Part shown: positions 1 to 6,300 of the stretch, piece after piece
Position numbering within the stretch: position 1 is the first letter of the stretch
How the letters are laid out: every line of letters begins with the position of its first letter
Assembly (NCBI GenBank): GCA_030038595.1
Contig: JASHSW010000202.1
Coordinates: 1-9,187 of the forward strand
Reading direction: 5' to 3'
Origin: Methylovirgula sp.
GTDB taxonomy: Bacteria > Pseudomonadota > Alphaproteobacteria > Rhizobiales > Beijerinckiaceae
DNA: 9,187 bases
Notes under the pieces: model-generated
What the model was told of the DNA's origin: nothing
Database searches by the model: none
The model's input: the letters and a program-made list of their open reading frames with translations, nothing else
Translations under genes and position numbers: made by a program

Positions 1-213
1 TCCGTTGCGCTGCTCGTAGAGCATCACTTCTTCGCCATGGAGCGCCTGCGTGTCGAGCCGGGCCGAAGCCGATGGCTCGCGGCGAAGATCGGCGATGCCG
101 ACGCGCACATGCATGGGGCTGCCCGTGACGTAGCGCGCCGCCTCGAACTCACCGCGCAAGTGCGCCGCGGCAAGATCGGGACGCGCCGGCGTCAGGCGCG
201 GATCGTGGTTCAT
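1..213 (-). CDS. NlpC/P60-type (C40) cell-wall peptidase, N-terminal part only
   Basis: Only the first 71 codons are present; the frame is open to the left edge of the window. The start is ATG at 213-211, overlapping the stop of the upstream aminopeptidase gene in an ATGA junction, so translation is probably coupled. Visible motifs are an N-terminal LTPARPDLAAAHLRG (residues 7-21) followed by a bacterial SH3-like stretch with ADLRREPS (41-48) and LDTQALHGEEV (53-63). From memory these match the N-terminus of alphaproteobacterial NlpC/P60 family proteins, in which SH3 domains precede a Cys-His-His endopeptidase domain that cuts peptidoglycan stem peptides. The catalytic domain lies outside the window, so activity cannot be judged. 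No signal peptide is seen at this start, which suggests a cytoplasmic enzyme, perhaps in murein peptide recycling (inference). Confidence 0.8.
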   Translation of the reverse strand, partial: MNHDPRLTPARPDLAAAHLRGEFEAARYVTGSPMHVRVGIADLRREPSASARLDTQALHGEEVMLYEQRNG

Positions 214-1631
214 TGGCCGATCTCGGCGGCTTGCCGATCGCGCCGCGCGGCGCCCGCGCAACCGGTTTCGATGAGATCGAAGAGAAGCCGCGCCACCTGA
301 ATCTCGCCGCCCTCGGGCCGCGCCGATTGTTCGGCCGGCGTCCAGGCATAAATGTCGAAATGCGCCCAAGCCTTCGCCCGTTCGACGAAGCGGCGCAGAA
401 ACAATGCAGCGGTGATCGAACCGGCGAACGGACTCGCGGAGATGTTCGACAAATCTGCCACTTTCCCGTCGAGCAGTTTATCGTAAGGATCCCAGAGCGG
501 CATGCGCCAGACGGGGTCGAAGACGCGTTCGGCATGCGTAGCGATCTGCCGCGCGAACGTCTCGTCCATCGTATAGAAGGCCGGCAGGTCGGGGCCGAGG
601 GCAACCCGCGCGGCGCCCGTCAGGGTCGCAAAGTCGACGAGAAGATCGGGCGCCTCTTCGTCGGCGAGCGCCAAGGCGTCGGCGAGGATCAGCCGGCCTT
701 CCGCGTCGGTATTGCCGATCTCCACGCTGATGCCCTTGCGGCTCGGGTAGACGTCGCCGGGCCGCATGGCAGCGCTCGAAATGGCATTCTCGACAATCGG
801 CAGCAGCACCCGGAGGCGGACGGGCAGGGCCGAACTCATGATCATATGGGCGAGCGCCAAGGCGGTCGCGGCGCCCCCCATGTCCTTTTTCATGAGCTGC
901 ATGGCGCTCTCAGGCTTGATGTCGAGCCCGCCGGTATCGAAGCAGACGCCCTTGCCGACCAGCGTGACTTTCGGGGCGCGCGGATCGCCCCAGGAAATGT
1001 CGACGAGCCGCGGCGCTTGCTCGGCGGCGCGCCCGACCACGTGGATCAACGGAAAATTGGCGGCGAGCAGGGCACAACCCGTAAGGACCGAAACGCTTGC
1101 CTGAAATCGCGTCGCGACCGCGACGGCCGCCGATTCGAGCTCGTCAGGACCAAGATCGTTGGCGGGGGTGTTGATAAGATCGCGCCCGAGCGCCACTGCG
1201 GCGGCAATTCGCGCGATCTTCGCGAAATCGACATCCTGCGGCGGGCAAAGCTGCGGCAATTGGTGCCTGTCTTTTTTGTAGCGGTCGAATCGATACGCGG
1301 CGAGCTCCCAGGCGAGCGTCGCCAAGGTTGGGTCGTGCGGCGCGTTGGCGAAGCGATAGACGCCCGGGGGAACGGCGGCGACGAGCCGGCCGGGCAGAAA
1401 AGGATCGCGGTTCGGCGCCGTCTTCGGCGCGAGCCCGCACAGCACGCCCCCGAGTTCGCCCGTCTCGGTAGGCACGATCAAAATGCGGCCCGCCGTAGGT
1501 TCGTAAGCGCAGGCGTTCGCATACGCCGCCGCCGCCGCCGGCAAGCTGGATTCCACCTTCGGCCACGACTCGGCCGTGGCGAAGAAGATAGGCACCGCCT
1601 CGGCAGGCGGCGAACCGAGGTAAAGCGACAT
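210..1631 (-). CDS. M17 leucyl aminopeptidase family protein
   Basis: A 473-residue cytoplasmic metallo-aminopeptidase that should release N-terminal residues from peptides using two divalent metal ions. The M17 active-site set is complete. By alignment to the known family pattern, the metal ligands are Lys227 (in VGKGVCFDTGG), Asp232, Asp250 (in MKKDMGG), Asp309 and Glu311 (in NTDAEGRL). The catalytic Lys239 (DIKP) and Arg313 are also present. The N-terminal ~150 residues are the divergent, non-catalytic domain and include an alanine run encoded by five GCC codons. The length fits the roughly 450-500 residues usual in the family. Start choice: ATG at 1631, with GGAG at 1641-1638 six bases upstream. 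The stop overlaps the next gene's ATG, suggesting a two-gene unit for peptide or murein-peptide turnover. It is transcribed away from tadD. It resembles the PepA/PepB group, but I cannot assign a symbol. Confidence 0.95.
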   Translation of the reverse strand: MSLYLGSPPAEAVPIFFATAESWPKVESSLPAAAAAYANACAYEPTAGRILIVPTETGELGGVLCGLAPKTAPNRDPFLPGRLVAAVPPGVYRFANAPHDPTLATLAWELAAYRFDRYKKDRHQLPQLCPPQDVDFAKIARIAAAVALGRDLINTPANDLGPDELESAAVAVATRFQASVSVLTGCALLAANFPLIHVVGRAAEQAPRLVDISWGDPRAPKVTLVGKGVCFDTGGLDIKPESAMQLMKKDMGGAATALALAHMIMSSALPVRLRVLLPIVENAISSAAMRPGDVYPSRKGISVEIGNTDAEGRLILADALALADEEAPDLLVDFATLTGAARVALGPDLPAFYTMDETFARQIATHAERVFDPVWRMPLWDPYDKLLDGKVADLSNISASPFAGSITAALFLRRFVERAKAWAHFDIYAWTPAEQSARPEGGEIQVARLLFDLIETGCAGAARRDRQAAEIGQ

Positions 1632-1637
1632 CGCGAA

Positions 1638-1641
1638 CTCC
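1638..1641 (-). promoter_or_regulatory. Ribosome binding site of the M17 aminopeptidase gene
   Basis: GGAG on the minus strand, six bases before the ATG at 1631. It supports this start over any downstream methionine. Confidence 0.6.
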
Positions 1642-1688
1642 GGGAAAGGTGTCGGCGCGTGGTTTCGTGGTTTTAGCAGATCCCGCTC

Positions 1689-1709
1689 TTAACCGTTTCT
1701 TAGGGTTAA
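1689..1709 (+). promoter_or_regulatory. Possible CtrA-like box / inverted repeat in the divergent tadD-aminopeptidase spacer
   Basis: TTAACC (1689-1694) and GGTTAA (1704-1709) form a perfect 6-bp inverted repeat around a 9-bp centre. Read on the plus strand, TTAA (1689-1692), seven bases, then TTAG (1700-1703) matches the alphaproteobacterial CtrA consensus TTAA-N7-TTAA at 7 of 8 positions. TTAACC could also serve as a weak -35, 17 bp before TTTTAT (1712-1717) as a weak -10; each matches the sigma-70 consensus at 4 of 6. The box would then sit over the -35 region, where CtrA often activates. It lies 42 bp upstream of the tadD ATG. In Caulobacter, pilA is a known CtrA target, so control here is plausible. 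TTAA-rich matches do occur by chance, and no other binding site was seen. Confidence 0.35.
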
Positions 1710-1736
1710 CTTTTTATTGCTGGCAAGCGGCAGGAC

Positions 1737-1744
1737 GGAAAGGG
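1737..1744 (+). promoter_or_regulatory. Ribosome binding site that fixes the tadD start
   Basis: The purine-rich run GGAAAGGG ends six bases before the ATG at 1751. It favours this start over the in-frame upstream start at 1649, which would bury the lipoprotein signal peptide behind 34 extra residues. Confidence 0.6.
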
Positions 1745-1750
1745 CGATCG

Positions 1751-2623
1751 ATGCGGGTCATCACATCCTGGAAAGCGCGGCCCGCGGTCGCCGGTTTCTT
1801 TGCGGCCCTCCTGCTCGGTGGATGCCAGGGGATTGGCATCGGCGACCTCACCGGCTCGGTCGGCCCGGATGCGGCGCTGCCCACCTCCACGCCCCAATTG
1901 GAACGCTATACCGACGATCTCGGACGAAGCTACGAGGCCAATCCCGACAACAAACAAATCGCCATGGCCTATGCGCGCGCGCTGCGGGCGCTGACGCGCT
2001 ACGCGCAGGCGGTGGCCGTGACGCAGAGACTGGCCGCCAAATATCCGAAGGACATGGACGTGCTTGGAGCCTATGGAAAGGCATTGGCCGAGGACGGCCG
2101 GCTGCGCCAGGCGCAGACCGTTCTGCCCGAGGCGCATACGCCCGAGCAGCCGAATTGGTCGATCCTTTCGGCGCAGGGTGTCGTCGCCGACCAGCTCGGC
2201 GATCACGATCAGGCGCAGGCCTATTATTCGGCGGCCCTGAAGATTGCGCCCAATCAGCCGCAGGTTCTTTCCAACCTGGGGCTTTCCTACGCGCTTTCGA
2301 AGCAATTGCCTTTGGCCGAATCGACGCTGCGACAGGCGGCGGCCCAGCCCGGCGCCGACATGCGGGTGCGGCAGAACCTCGCTCTCGTTCTGGCGCTCGA
2401 AGGCAAGTTCGAGGCGGCGCAGAGTGTCGCCGAACAGGATCTTTCGCCCGTGGATGCCGCCGAGAATGTCGCATCGATCCGCGAAATGATCGCCCAGGCC
2501 AATCCTTGGGACGAGATTCGCCAGCTCGACAAGAAGACCGCCGCGAAGAGCGACGGCCGGCAACGCGACGCCCGGCAGCGCGTTCTGCCGCCGACCCAGC
2601 TCGGCGCCGCCGATCCGCAGTGA
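1751..2623 (+). CDS. tadD: TadD-type tetratricopeptide-repeat lipoprotein of the Tad pilus system
   Basis: 290 residues. The N-terminus is a lipoprotein signal peptide: basic residues at 2-10, a hydrophobic core at 12-22, and the lipobox LGGC with the lipidated cysteine at 25. The mature protein is largely helical with about five TPR-like units between roughly residues 67 and 236 (for example 133-168, containing DHDQAQAYYSAALKIAPN, then 169-200). A charged, probably disordered tail follows (about 258-290). TadD proteins are TPR lipoproteins needed for Flp pilus biogenesis, thought to help assemble the outer-membrane part, much as PilF/PilW helps pilotin-dependent secretins. The role here rests on that family knowledge and on adjacency to tadC. 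The gene converges on tadC with a 30-bp gap, so it needs its own promoter, presumably in 1632-1750. A generic TPR lipoprotein is the alternative, but the neighbourhood makes TadD much more likely. Confidence 0.85.
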   Translation: MRVITSWKARPAVAGFFAALLLGGCQGIGIGDLTGSVGPDAALPTSTPQLERYTDDLGRSYEANPDNKQIAMAYARALRALTRYAQAVAVTQRLAAKYPKDMDVLGAYGKALAEDGRLRQAQTVLPEAHTPEQPNWSILSAQGVVADQLGDHDQAQAYYSAALKIAPNQPQVLSNLGLSYALSKQLPLAESTLRQAAAQPGADMRVRQNLALVLALEGKFEAAQSVAEQDLSPVDAAENVASIREMIAQANPWDEIRQLDKKTAAKSDGRQRDARQRVLPPTQLGAADPQ

Positions 2624-2653
2624 CGGGCTCGCCCCGCAAGCAGCGCCGCCCCT

Positions 2654-3631
2654 TTAGTGGCCGCTCGTTACCTGCGAAACCTGCACGATTGCGGGCGTGA
2701 TGATCACCGCGAACAGCACCGGCAGGAAGAATAGAATCATCGGGACGGTGAGCTTGGGCGGCAAGGCGGCTGCCTTCTTCTCGGCCTCGTTCATACGCCG
2801 CGTCCGACCCTCCTGCGAAACGACGCGCAGTGCCTGGCCGAGCGGCGTACCGTAGCGTTCAGCCTGGTTGAGCACCGTGACGATCTGTTTCAGCGAGTCG
2901 ATTCCGGTTCGCGCTGCCAGGTTCTCGTAGGCGACGCGCCGGTCAGGCAGGAACGACAGTTCGGCGGTGGTAAGCGAAAACTCTTCGGCAAGTTCGATCG
3001 ATTGCGCGCCGATCTCCTGCGAAACCTTGCGGAACGCGGGTTCGATCGACATCCCCGACTCGACGCAGATCAGCAGAAGATCCAAGGCGTCGGGCACCGC
3101 CCGCGTCATCGACTTCTGGCGTTTGGCGATTTTGTTGCGCAGATAAAGTTCCGGGGCCTTGATGCCGAGATAGGCGGCGGCCAGCGCCACGGCGAATTTG
3201 ACGGTCATCGACCAGCCGAAACTGCTCAAAAAGAACAGATAGATCAGCGCGAAAAGGAACAACGCGATCGGCGTTATGAGCCGGAAGAACAGAAATCCGA
3301 CTTCCGCCTGCTGGCCGCGAAAGCCGGCCATCGTCATCTGTTTCTTCGCTTCCTCGGTGCCAAGCCATTTCGAAAGGTTGAATCTTTCGACGACCTCTTT
3401 CATGTAGGCCTTGGGCTCTTGGCGCAGACTGACTTTCTTCTGGTAGAGCCGCTCGCGTTCGCGGGCCCGAATGCGCTCGCGTTCGTTCGCCACGCGCTTC
3501 ATGCGGCGCGCCAGCGTGTCCGTTTGCAGCAAAGGCATGGCGAGCGTGAGGATGGTCGCGGCCGTTGCGATCGCCACGAGGATGCTCAATATCGCCTGCC
3601 GGTTCCAGAGGCTTAAAATTAGATCGGTCAT
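2654..3631 (-). CDS. tadC: TadC/CpaH, inner-membrane platform protein of the Flp pilus
   Basis: 325 residues with a type II secretion F (T2SF/GspF-like) domain. Transmembrane segments appear at about 12-34, 113-135, 142-158 and 297-318. The T2SF part has PDALDLLLICVESGMS (180-195), ERYGTPLGQALRVV (258-271) and a final EKKAAALPPKL before the last membrane segment. Between the first segment and the T2SF region lies a very charged stretch rich in Arg and Glu (about 42-66), probably a cytoplasmic coiled coil. TadC works with TadB as the membrane base on which CpaF acts to insert pilin subunits. It is the last gene of the minus-strand run, 34 bp after tadB. The ribosome binding site is weak (AGG about nine bases before the ATG), so translation may depend on traffic from tadB. 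The stop is TAA at 2656-2654. Confidence 0.95.
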   Translation of the reverse strand: MTDLILSLWNRQAILSILVAIATAATILTLAMPLLQTDTLARRMKRVANERERIRARERERLYQKKVSLRQEPKAYMKEVVERFNLSKWLGTEEAKKQMTMAGFRGQQAEVGFLFFRLITPIALFLFALIYLFFLSSFGWSMTVKFAVALAAAYLGIKAPELYLRNKIAKRQKSMTRAVPDALDLLLICVESGMSIEPAFRKVSQEIGAQSIELAEEFSLTTAELSFLPDRRVAYENLAARTGIDSLKQIVTVLNQAERYGTPLGQALRVVSQEGRTRRMNEAEKKAAALPPKLTVPMILFFLPVLFAVIITPAIVQVSQVTSGH

Positions 3632-3665
3632 AAAGCGGCCTATGTTTGGTCGTGCCAGAGGGCCT

Positions 3666-4640
3666 TCAGAAGTCGAACGACACCATCTTCTTCATGATGA
3701 AGATGCCGAGCCCCATCCACAGCGCGCTGCCGGCCATGACGAATTGACCGGTCTGCGTCATCCACAACAGTTCCATGTATTTCGGGCTTGTAAGATAGAC
3801 CAGTCCGCCGACCACGAACGGCAGGGCGCCGATGATATAGGCGGAAGCGCGCGCCTCCGACGACAGGGCCTTGATCTTGCCTTCCATCTTCCTGCGTTCG
3901 CGCAGCACGACAGAGAGATTGGCGAGCGCTTCGGAAAGGCTGCCGCCGGCCTTCTGCTGGATGCCGATGACGATAGAAAAGAAGCTGGTTTCCGAAATCG
4001 GCACGCGGGCGACGAGGCGATCGACGGATTCGGCGACCGACAATCCCATCGTCTGCGCCTCGACAATTTGGCGGAACTCGGTGCGGACCGGCTCGGCCAC
4101 CTCGGCGGATATAATGTGCAGGCAATCGCCGAGCGGCAATCCTGCTTTAACGCCGCGCACGATGACGTCGATCGCGTCGGGAAACAGCTCGACGAATCTT
4201 TTCAGACGCCGCTTGGCCAGGAACTTGAGCACCCAGATCGGCAGCCCGGCGCCGCCCACCAAAGTTACCGCCAGCGCCATGTAGACATTGCGGTCGAGAA
4301 TGTACGTCGACGTTCCGAAAACGAGCCCGGCCAGCGCGGCGAAGATCAGGAATTGCGGCGTCGACAAGTTCAAGCCGGCCCGGGTTAGCATGTTGTCGAT
4401 CGTGACGCGCTTGCGCGAGCTGCGCGCCTCGATTTCTTTCACGCTCTCGGCGATCTGCTTGCGGCGCGCCACGGCTTCGGCCACCCGGTCCGCACTCTTC
4501 CGGCTCGGACCGGATGTGAAGGCGGCTTGCCGTTTCTCCGCCTTCCGCTCGCCGCTCAAGAACGGATAGACGAAAACGAAGCCGAGGCCGGCGACCGAAA
4601 AGGCCGCCAACATCGCCAGCGCCAAGATACGAAAAATCAT
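3666..4640 (-). CDS. tadB: TadB/CpaG, inner-membrane platform protein of the Flp pilus
   Basis: 324 residues. There is an N-terminal membrane segment (about 5-27), a basic cytoplasmic linker (31-80), paired segments (about 97-113 and 120-138), a T2SF domain (about 150-260) and two C-terminal segments (about 266-284 and 299-316). The T2SF motifs include ELFPDAIDVIVRGVKAGLPL (151-170) and QQKAGGSLSEALANLSVVLR (228-247). TadB forms the inner-membrane platform with TadC and receives force from the CpaF ATPase. A start at 4640 is supported by GGAG six bases upstream and by the hydrophobic N-terminus typical of TadB. It sits 34 bp downstream of cpaF and 34 bp upstream of tadC, in the usual cpaF-tadB-tadC order. 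Confidence 0.96.
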   Translation of the reverse strand: MIFRILALAMLAAFSVAGLGFVFVYPFLSGERKAEKRQAAFTSGPSRKSADRVAEAVARRKQIAESVKEIEARSSRKRVTIDNMLTRAGLNLSTPQFLIFAALAGLVFGTSTYILDRNVYMALAVTLVGGAGLPIWVLKFLAKRRLKRFVELFPDAIDVIVRGVKAGLPLGDCLHIISAEVAEPVRTEFRQIVEAQTMGLSVAESVDRLVARVPISETSFFSIVIGIQQKAGGSLSEALANLSVVLRERRKMEGKIKALSSEARASAYIIGALPFVVGGLVYLTSPKYMELLWMTQTGQFVMAGSALWMGLGIFIMKKMVSFDF

Positions 4641-4674
4641 GCCTCACTCCATGCACAAGGCGGCCGAACACGGA

Positions 4675-6111
4675 TCATGCGTCGCCCTTCAGCTCGGCGG
4701 AGTCGATGGCGCGCGCCAGCCGTTCCTCTTCGCCGAAATAACGCGCCCTTTCCCAGAAACGCGGCTTGCCCACACCGGTCGAGCGATGTCTGCCTCTGAC
4801 GCGGCCCGAAGCATCCTCACCGAGGATCTCGTAAACCATGATGTCCTGCGTGGTGATGACGTCGCCTTCGAGGCCCATGATTTCGGTGATCTGCGTGATG
4901 CGGCGCGACCCGTCGCGCAGGCGCGCGGTCTGGACGATGACATCGATCGAGGAGGCCAACATTTCCCGGATCGTTTTGATTGGAAGCTGGAACCCGCCCA
5001 TCGTGATCATCGACTCGAGGCGGCTTAGCGCCTCGCGCGGCGAGTTGGCGTGCACGGTGCCCATAGAGCCGTCATGGCCGGTGTTCATCGCTTGCAGCAG
5101 ATCGAAGGCTTCGGGGCCGCGCACCTCGCCGACGATGATTCGCTCGGGACGCATGCGCAGGCAGTTGCGCACCAAATCGCGCATGGTGACGGCGCCGGTG
5201 CCTTCCAGATTGGGCGGTCGCGTTTCGAGGCGGACGACGTGCGGCTGCTGCAACTGCAGTTCGGCGGCGTCCTCGCAGGTGATGACGCGTTCGTCCGCGT
5301 CGATGAATTGCGTAAGGCAATTGAGCAGCGTCGTCTTGCCGGAGCCGGTGCCGCCCGAAATCAGCACGTTGCAGCGGACGCGCCCGACGATCTTCAACAG
5401 TTCACCGCCCTCCGGAGAAGTGCAGCCGAGCTTGATGAGTTGGTCGAGGGTGAGCTTGTCCCTGCGGAATTTGCGGATCGTGAGTACCGGTCCGTCGATG
5501 GCCAGCGGCGGGGCGATGACGTTGATGCGCGAACCGTCGGTAAGACGCGCGTCGCAGATCGGTGAGGCTTCATCGACCCGGCGGCCGACCTGACTCACCA
5601 TGCGCTGACAGATGTTCATCAACTGCGCATTGTCGCGGAAGCGGATGTTGGTTATCTGCAGCTTGCCGCCTACCTCGATGTAGGTCTGCATTGCGCCGTT
5701 GACCATGATGTCGGCGATCTCGTCGCGCGCCAGCAGCGGTTCGAGTGGACCGTATCCCAGCACGTCGTTGCAGATGTCCTCGAGCAGATCCTCCTGCTCG
5801 GAAATCGACATGACGATGTTCTTGATCGCGACGATCTCGTTGACGATGTCGCGGATCTCCTCGCGCGCGCTCTCCGCGTCGAGGCGCGCCAGTTGCGAAA
5901 GATCGATGGCCTCGATCAGCGCCCCGAAGATCATGCTCTTCGTAACGTAATATTCTTCGGAGCGGGGTGCCTCCGCCGGCTGCGCGACGGCCGGCTCGAT
6001 AATGGTGGGCACGGTTTTGCGGCTGTCCGAGACGCCACGCAGCGCCGGGACCGCGACCGGCGTCGGCCGCGCCGGCACAGTTTCGGCAGTACTCGTGCGC
6101 TTACCGAACAT
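4675..6111 (-). CDS. cpaF: CpaF/TadA, secretion ATPase of the Flp pilus
   Basis: 478 residues, a hexameric GspE/VirB11-type ATPase that drives Flp pilus assembly at the inner membrane, working on TadB/TadC. Residues 1-55 are a Pro/Ala-rich, probably disordered leader. A helical N-terminal domain follows, with GYGPLEPLLARDEIADIMVNG (119-139) as the family hallmark. The C-terminal motor has an intact Walker A GGTGSGKT (253-260), an acidic Asp-box region ITCEDAAELQL (277-287), Walker B RIIVGEVRGPEA (324-335, Glu329) and the His box TGHDGSMGTVHAN (344-356). All catalytic motifs are intact and the length is usual. The start at 6111 has a strong AAAGGAG at 6123-6117, five bases upstream. It is separated from cpaE by 189 bp, unlike the tight spacing elsewhere in the run, so it may have its own promoter or an mRNA processing site upstream. 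Confidence 0.98.
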   Translation of the reverse strand: MFGKRTSTAETVPARPTPVAVPALRGVSDSRKTVPTIIEPAVAQPAEAPRSEEYYVTKSMIFGALIEAIDLSQLARLDAESAREEIRDIVNEIVAIKNIVMSISEQEDLLEDICNDVLGYGPLEPLLARDEIADIMVNGAMQTYIEVGGKLQITNIRFRDNAQLMNICQRMVSQVGRRVDEASPICDARLTDGSRINVIAPPLAIDGPVLTIRKFRRDKLTLDQLIKLGCTSPEGGELLKIVGRVRCNVLISGGTGSGKTTLLNCLTQFIDADERVITCEDAAELQLQQPHVVRLETRPPNLEGTGAVTMRDLVRNCLRMRPERIIVGEVRGPEAFDLLQAMNTGHDGSMGTVHANSPREALSRLESMITMGGFQLPIKTIREMLASSIDVIVQTARLRDGSRRITQITEIMGLEGDVITTQDIMVYEILGEDASGRVRGRHRSTGVGKPRFWERARYFGEEERLARAIDSAELKGDA

Positions 6112-6116
6112 CGCCT

Positions 6117-6123
6117 CTCCTTT
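6117..6123 (-). promoter_or_regulatory. Strong Shine-Dalgarno sequence of cpaF
   Basis: AAAGGAG on the minus strand with a five-base spacer to the ATG at 6111. It is the best ribosome binding site in the pilus run, consistent with cpaF being translated independently of cpaE. Confidence 0.75.
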
Positions 6124-6151
6124 TTCGACCGCCTCGCGGCGAGCCGTCGCG

Positions 6152-6173
6152 CCGCGGCGCGATCTCGCCGCGG
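6152..6173 (-). promoter_or_regulatory. Perfect GC-only hairpin in the cpaF leader
   Basis: An 8-bp arm, CCGCGGCG (6152-6159), is exactly complementary to CGCCGCGG (6166-6173) around a six-base loop. In the cpaF transcript it would form a very stable stem 40 bases before the start codon. No T-tract follows, so it is not an intrinsic terminator. It could protect the mRNA end or influence translation. The region is very GC-rich, so such palindromes can also arise by chance. Confidence 0.4.
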
Positions 6174-6265
6174 AAATCGCATAGCCGGGCGACGCGGCGC
6201 GGACCGCCCCGGCCGAGCCCGCTCGCGATTAAGAAATCCCGGAAGAATTTAAAAATACCTACTAA

Positions 6266-6298
6266 GATCCGCTAAAGGCTCGGGCAATCGTGCGGATC
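6266..6298 (-). other. Inverted repeat just downstream of cpaE
   Basis: GATCCGC (6266-6272) and GCGGATC (6292-6298) are perfect complements around a 19-base loop, starting three bases after the cpaE stop. On the minus strand, five T residues follow, but only about ten bases past the stem. It is therefore a poor intrinsic terminator. It could be a 3'-end stabilising or processing structure, or a partial terminator lowering read-through into cpaF. Confidence 0.35.
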
Positions 6299-6300
6299 GC

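Larger units (their letters stand above)
6112..6300. other. 189-bp non-coding cpaE-cpaF spacer
   Basis: This is the largest gap in the pilus run. It has two parts: a short AT-rich patch (about 6228-6265) next to the end of cpaE, and a very GC-rich leader (6112-6227) before cpaF. It contains the two inverted repeats listed separately. No convincing small ORF with a ribosome binding site was seen. The AT-rich patch is the likeliest place for a promoter, but I found no clear -35/-10 pair. Confidence 0.6.

Noticed and set aside
1525..1539. Five tandem GCC triplets in the aminopeptidase gene as a possible phase-variable repeat
   Set aside because: The unit is a triplet, so slippage would change only the number of alanines and not the frame. 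The tract is short and expected in GC-rich coding DNA.
213..1676. A 487-codon open frame on the plus strand, fully antisense to the aminopeptidase gene
   Set aside because: The minus-strand frame has every M17 catalytic motif. The plus-strand translation is Arg/Gly-rich with no recognisable domain, as expected of antisense shadows in high-GC DNA.
1649..1750. Upstream start for tadD adding 34 residues
   Set aside because: It would place the lipoprotein signal peptide internally, and the ATG at 1751 has a good purine-rich ribosome binding site.
2624..2653. Bidirectional terminator between the tadD and tadC stops
   Set aside because: Only a GGGC/GCCC pair with a two-base loop is visible, too tight to form a stem, and there is no T-tract on either strand.
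6007..6020. Possible sigma-54 promoter (GG-N10-GC pattern) on the plus strand
   Set aside because: It lies inside the cpaF coding region, antisense to it. The bases between do not fit the full TGGCAC-N5-TTGC pattern, and no plus-strand gene follows.
6251..6298. Intrinsic terminator after cpaE
   Set aside because: The stem is only 7 bp with a 19-base loop, and the five-T run starts about ten bases beyond it, so it does not meet the usual rule. It is kept only as an inverted repeat of unknown function.
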